A DNA stretch of 34,675 nucleotides. Source: an uncultured Eubacteriales bacterium (GTDB lineage Bacteria > Bacillota > Clostridia > Oscillospirales > Acutalibacteraceae). Positions 34,203-34,675 of the stretch are shown piece after piece (positions within the stretch are counted from its first letter, which is position 1; each line of letters begins with the position of its first letter). Under the pieces are notes generated by a model. That model saw only the letters and a program-made list of their open reading frames with translations, was not told where the DNA came from and ran no database searches. Where the stretch lies: positions 1 to 34,675 of the forward strand of contig CAKSSJ010000024.1 of the NCBI GenBank assembly GCA_934488615.1, written 5' to 3'. A program made the position numbers and the translations under genes.

Positions 34203-34264
34203 TTTTCAAGTCCATATCTCATTGTAAAACAATAAAAACACCAAATCGGTGTCTTGTTTATTCT
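34203..34264 (-). repeat. Degraded partial unit of the tRNA-tail repeat
   Basis: From about 34203 the sequence (TTTTCAAGTCC..., ATCTCATTGTAAAAC) matches the distal end of the full units with several substitutions. It includes a weakened terminator hairpin, ACACC/GGTGT (34238-34242 and 34248-34252), that has lost a closing pair. It lacks the GC-rich branched part, so it is a remnant at the MATE junction. Confidence 0.7.
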
Positions 34265-34429
34265 TGGAGCGGATGACGGGGCTCGCTCGGCTGCGCTCCC
34301 GCTTGCCGACACGCCCACGGTCTTTCAAACAGTTCACCGGACTGTTTGAATTCGCCTGCGGCGAACCGACCTTTTCGAGCCCACCCCATTGTAAAACAAA
34401 AAGGACACCAAAACGGTGTCCTTTTATTT
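34265..34429 (-). repeat. tRNA-tail repeat, unit 1
   Basis: The first 21 bases (34265-34285, plus coordinates) are an exact copy of the 3' end of the tRNA-Gly at 34599, including the encoded CCA. The unit then carries an arm TCGGC/GCCGA (34287-34291 and 34305-34309) with an inner GCG/CGC, a stem GGTC/GACC (34319-34322 and 34368-34371) enclosing a 10-bp hairpin (34324-34333 with 34341-34350) and a 6-bp hairpin (34351-34356 with 34360-34365), and a basal stem GGGCTCG/CGAGCCC (34279-34285 and 34376-34382). A terminator hairpin follows (34399-34425). The branched part is much richer in GC than the flanking genes. Confidence 0.9.
34399..34425 (-). terminator. Terminator hairpin of repeat unit 1
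   Basis: AAAAGGACACC (34399-34409) pairs with GGTGTCCTTTT (34415-34425) around a 5-base loop. It is active in either direction by sequence. On the minus strand it follows the tRNA-tail copy of unit 2. Confidence 0.8.
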
Positions 34430-34598
34430 TGGAGCGGATGACGGGGCTCGCTCGGCTGCGCTCCCGCTTGCCGACACGCCCACGGTCTTTCAAACAATTC
34501 ACCGGATTGTTTGAATTCGCCTGCGGCGAACCGACCTTTTCGAGCCCCATCTCATTGTAAAACAAAAAAGACACCAAATCGGTGTCTTTTTTTATTCT
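34430..34598 (-). repeat. tRNA-tail repeat, unit 2
   Basis: This unit starts with the same 21-base tRNA 3' copy (34430-34450) and is identical to unit 1 over about 117 bases except for two bases, A34497 and T34507. These pair with each other in the 10-bp hairpin (34489-34498 with 34506-34515), replacing the G34332-C34342 pair of unit 1. The basal stem GGGGCTCG (34443-34450) with CGAGCCCC (34541-34548) is 8 bp. The pitch to the next copy is 169 bp, against 165 bp for unit 1. Confidence 0.9.
34564..34592 (-). terminator. Terminator hairpin directly after tRNA-Gly
   Basis: AAAAAAGACACC (34564-34575) pairs with GGTGTCTTTTTT (34581-34592) around AAATC. It lies 6 bases beyond the tRNA CCA and should end the tRNA transcript. 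Relative to the unit 1 hairpin, one stem pair has changed from G-C to A-T on both arms. Confidence 0.85.
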
Positions 34599-34674
34599 TG
34601 GAGCGGATGACGGGGCTCGAACCCGCTACCTCCACCTTGGCAAGGTGGCGCTCTACCAGATGAGCTACATCCGC
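34599..34674 (-). tRNA. tRNA-Gly (anticodon GCC)
   Basis: The minus strand folds into a complete 76-nt cloverleaf: acceptor GCGGATG/CATCCGC, D-stem GCTC/GAGC with GGTA in the loop, anticodon stem CCACC/GGTGG with loop TTGCCAA (anticodon GCC), 5-nt variable loop, T-stem GCGGG/CCCGT with loop TTCGAGC, discriminator T and encoded CCA. It reads glycine GGC and GGU codons. Its last 21 bases are repeated exactly in both units of the downstream array. The window ends one base past its 5' end, so its promoter is not seen. Confidence 0.97.
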
Positions 34675-34675
34675 A

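Noticed and set aside
34206..34577. Open frames on both strands through the repeat array (for example 34249-34560 plus, 34206-34577 minus)
   Set aside because: They consist only of the repeated units, have no ribosome site, and their translations simply repeat with the DNA unit. They cross the tRNA tail copies and terminators.
34203..34675. CRISPR array
   Set aside because: The units are 165-169 bp, nearly identical throughout, with no unique spacers and no cas genes.

Overview
The window looks like chromosome from a low-to-mid GC Gram-positive of class Clostridia, probably a gut- or rumen-type Oscillospirales/Ruminococcaceae relative. This rests on the gene content (RqcH, AddAB, a SigH-like sigma factor, a YwlE-type phosphatase, an AgrC/AgrA-type two-component pair), strong GGAGG-type ribosome sites, sigma-A promoters with 17-bp spacers, and a large secreted protein of the kind common in that group. 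No database search was possible, so the taxonomy is inference.

Layout. (1) 26-7169, plus strand: a tight housekeeping run of rqcH, polA, a 2-hydroxyacid dehydrogenase, an unusual fusion of a YwlE-like phosphatase with RimI acetyltransferase, and tsaD. (2) 7345-14015: a surface/signalling module. A 1413-residue secreted repeat protein and a translationally coupled 56-residue peptide lie on the minus strand. They are divergent from a LytTR response regulator and GHKL histidine kinase. Two 16-bp direct repeats with a 20-bp pitch sit next to the -35 box of the secreted-protein promoter and look like the regulator's operator. (3) 14071-17529: pduL (minus), a YjdF-like membrane protein, a 31-residue membrane peptide and a secreted CHAP/Big/FN3 protein. 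(4) 17638-24487: addB-addA. (5) 24539-27572: truB and an EamA transporter (minus), then a SigH-like sigma factor and a zinc-ribbon protein (plus). (6) 27654-33337: a degenerate CPBP-like membrane protein and an FkbM methyltransferase (minus), divergent from an intracellular glycosidase-like protein and a GT2 glycosyltransferase.

(7) 33332-34675 is the most unusual stretch. A MATE transporter lacks its N-terminal part and runs into a tandem array of 165-169-bp units. Each unit starts with an exact copy of the last 21 nt of the adjacent tRNA-Gly(GCC), including CCA, followed by a rho-independent terminator and a roughly 100-bp GC-rich, multi-branched inverted-repeat element. Over about 117 aligned bases the two full units differ at only two positions, and these form a compensatory pair in a 10-bp stem. 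A second compensatory pair lies in the terminator stems. I read this as a structured, probably mobile or recombinogenic 'tRNA-tail' element. It is the best candidate here for something undescribed.

The window ends one base beyond the tRNA, so it may stop at an assembly break in this repeat family.
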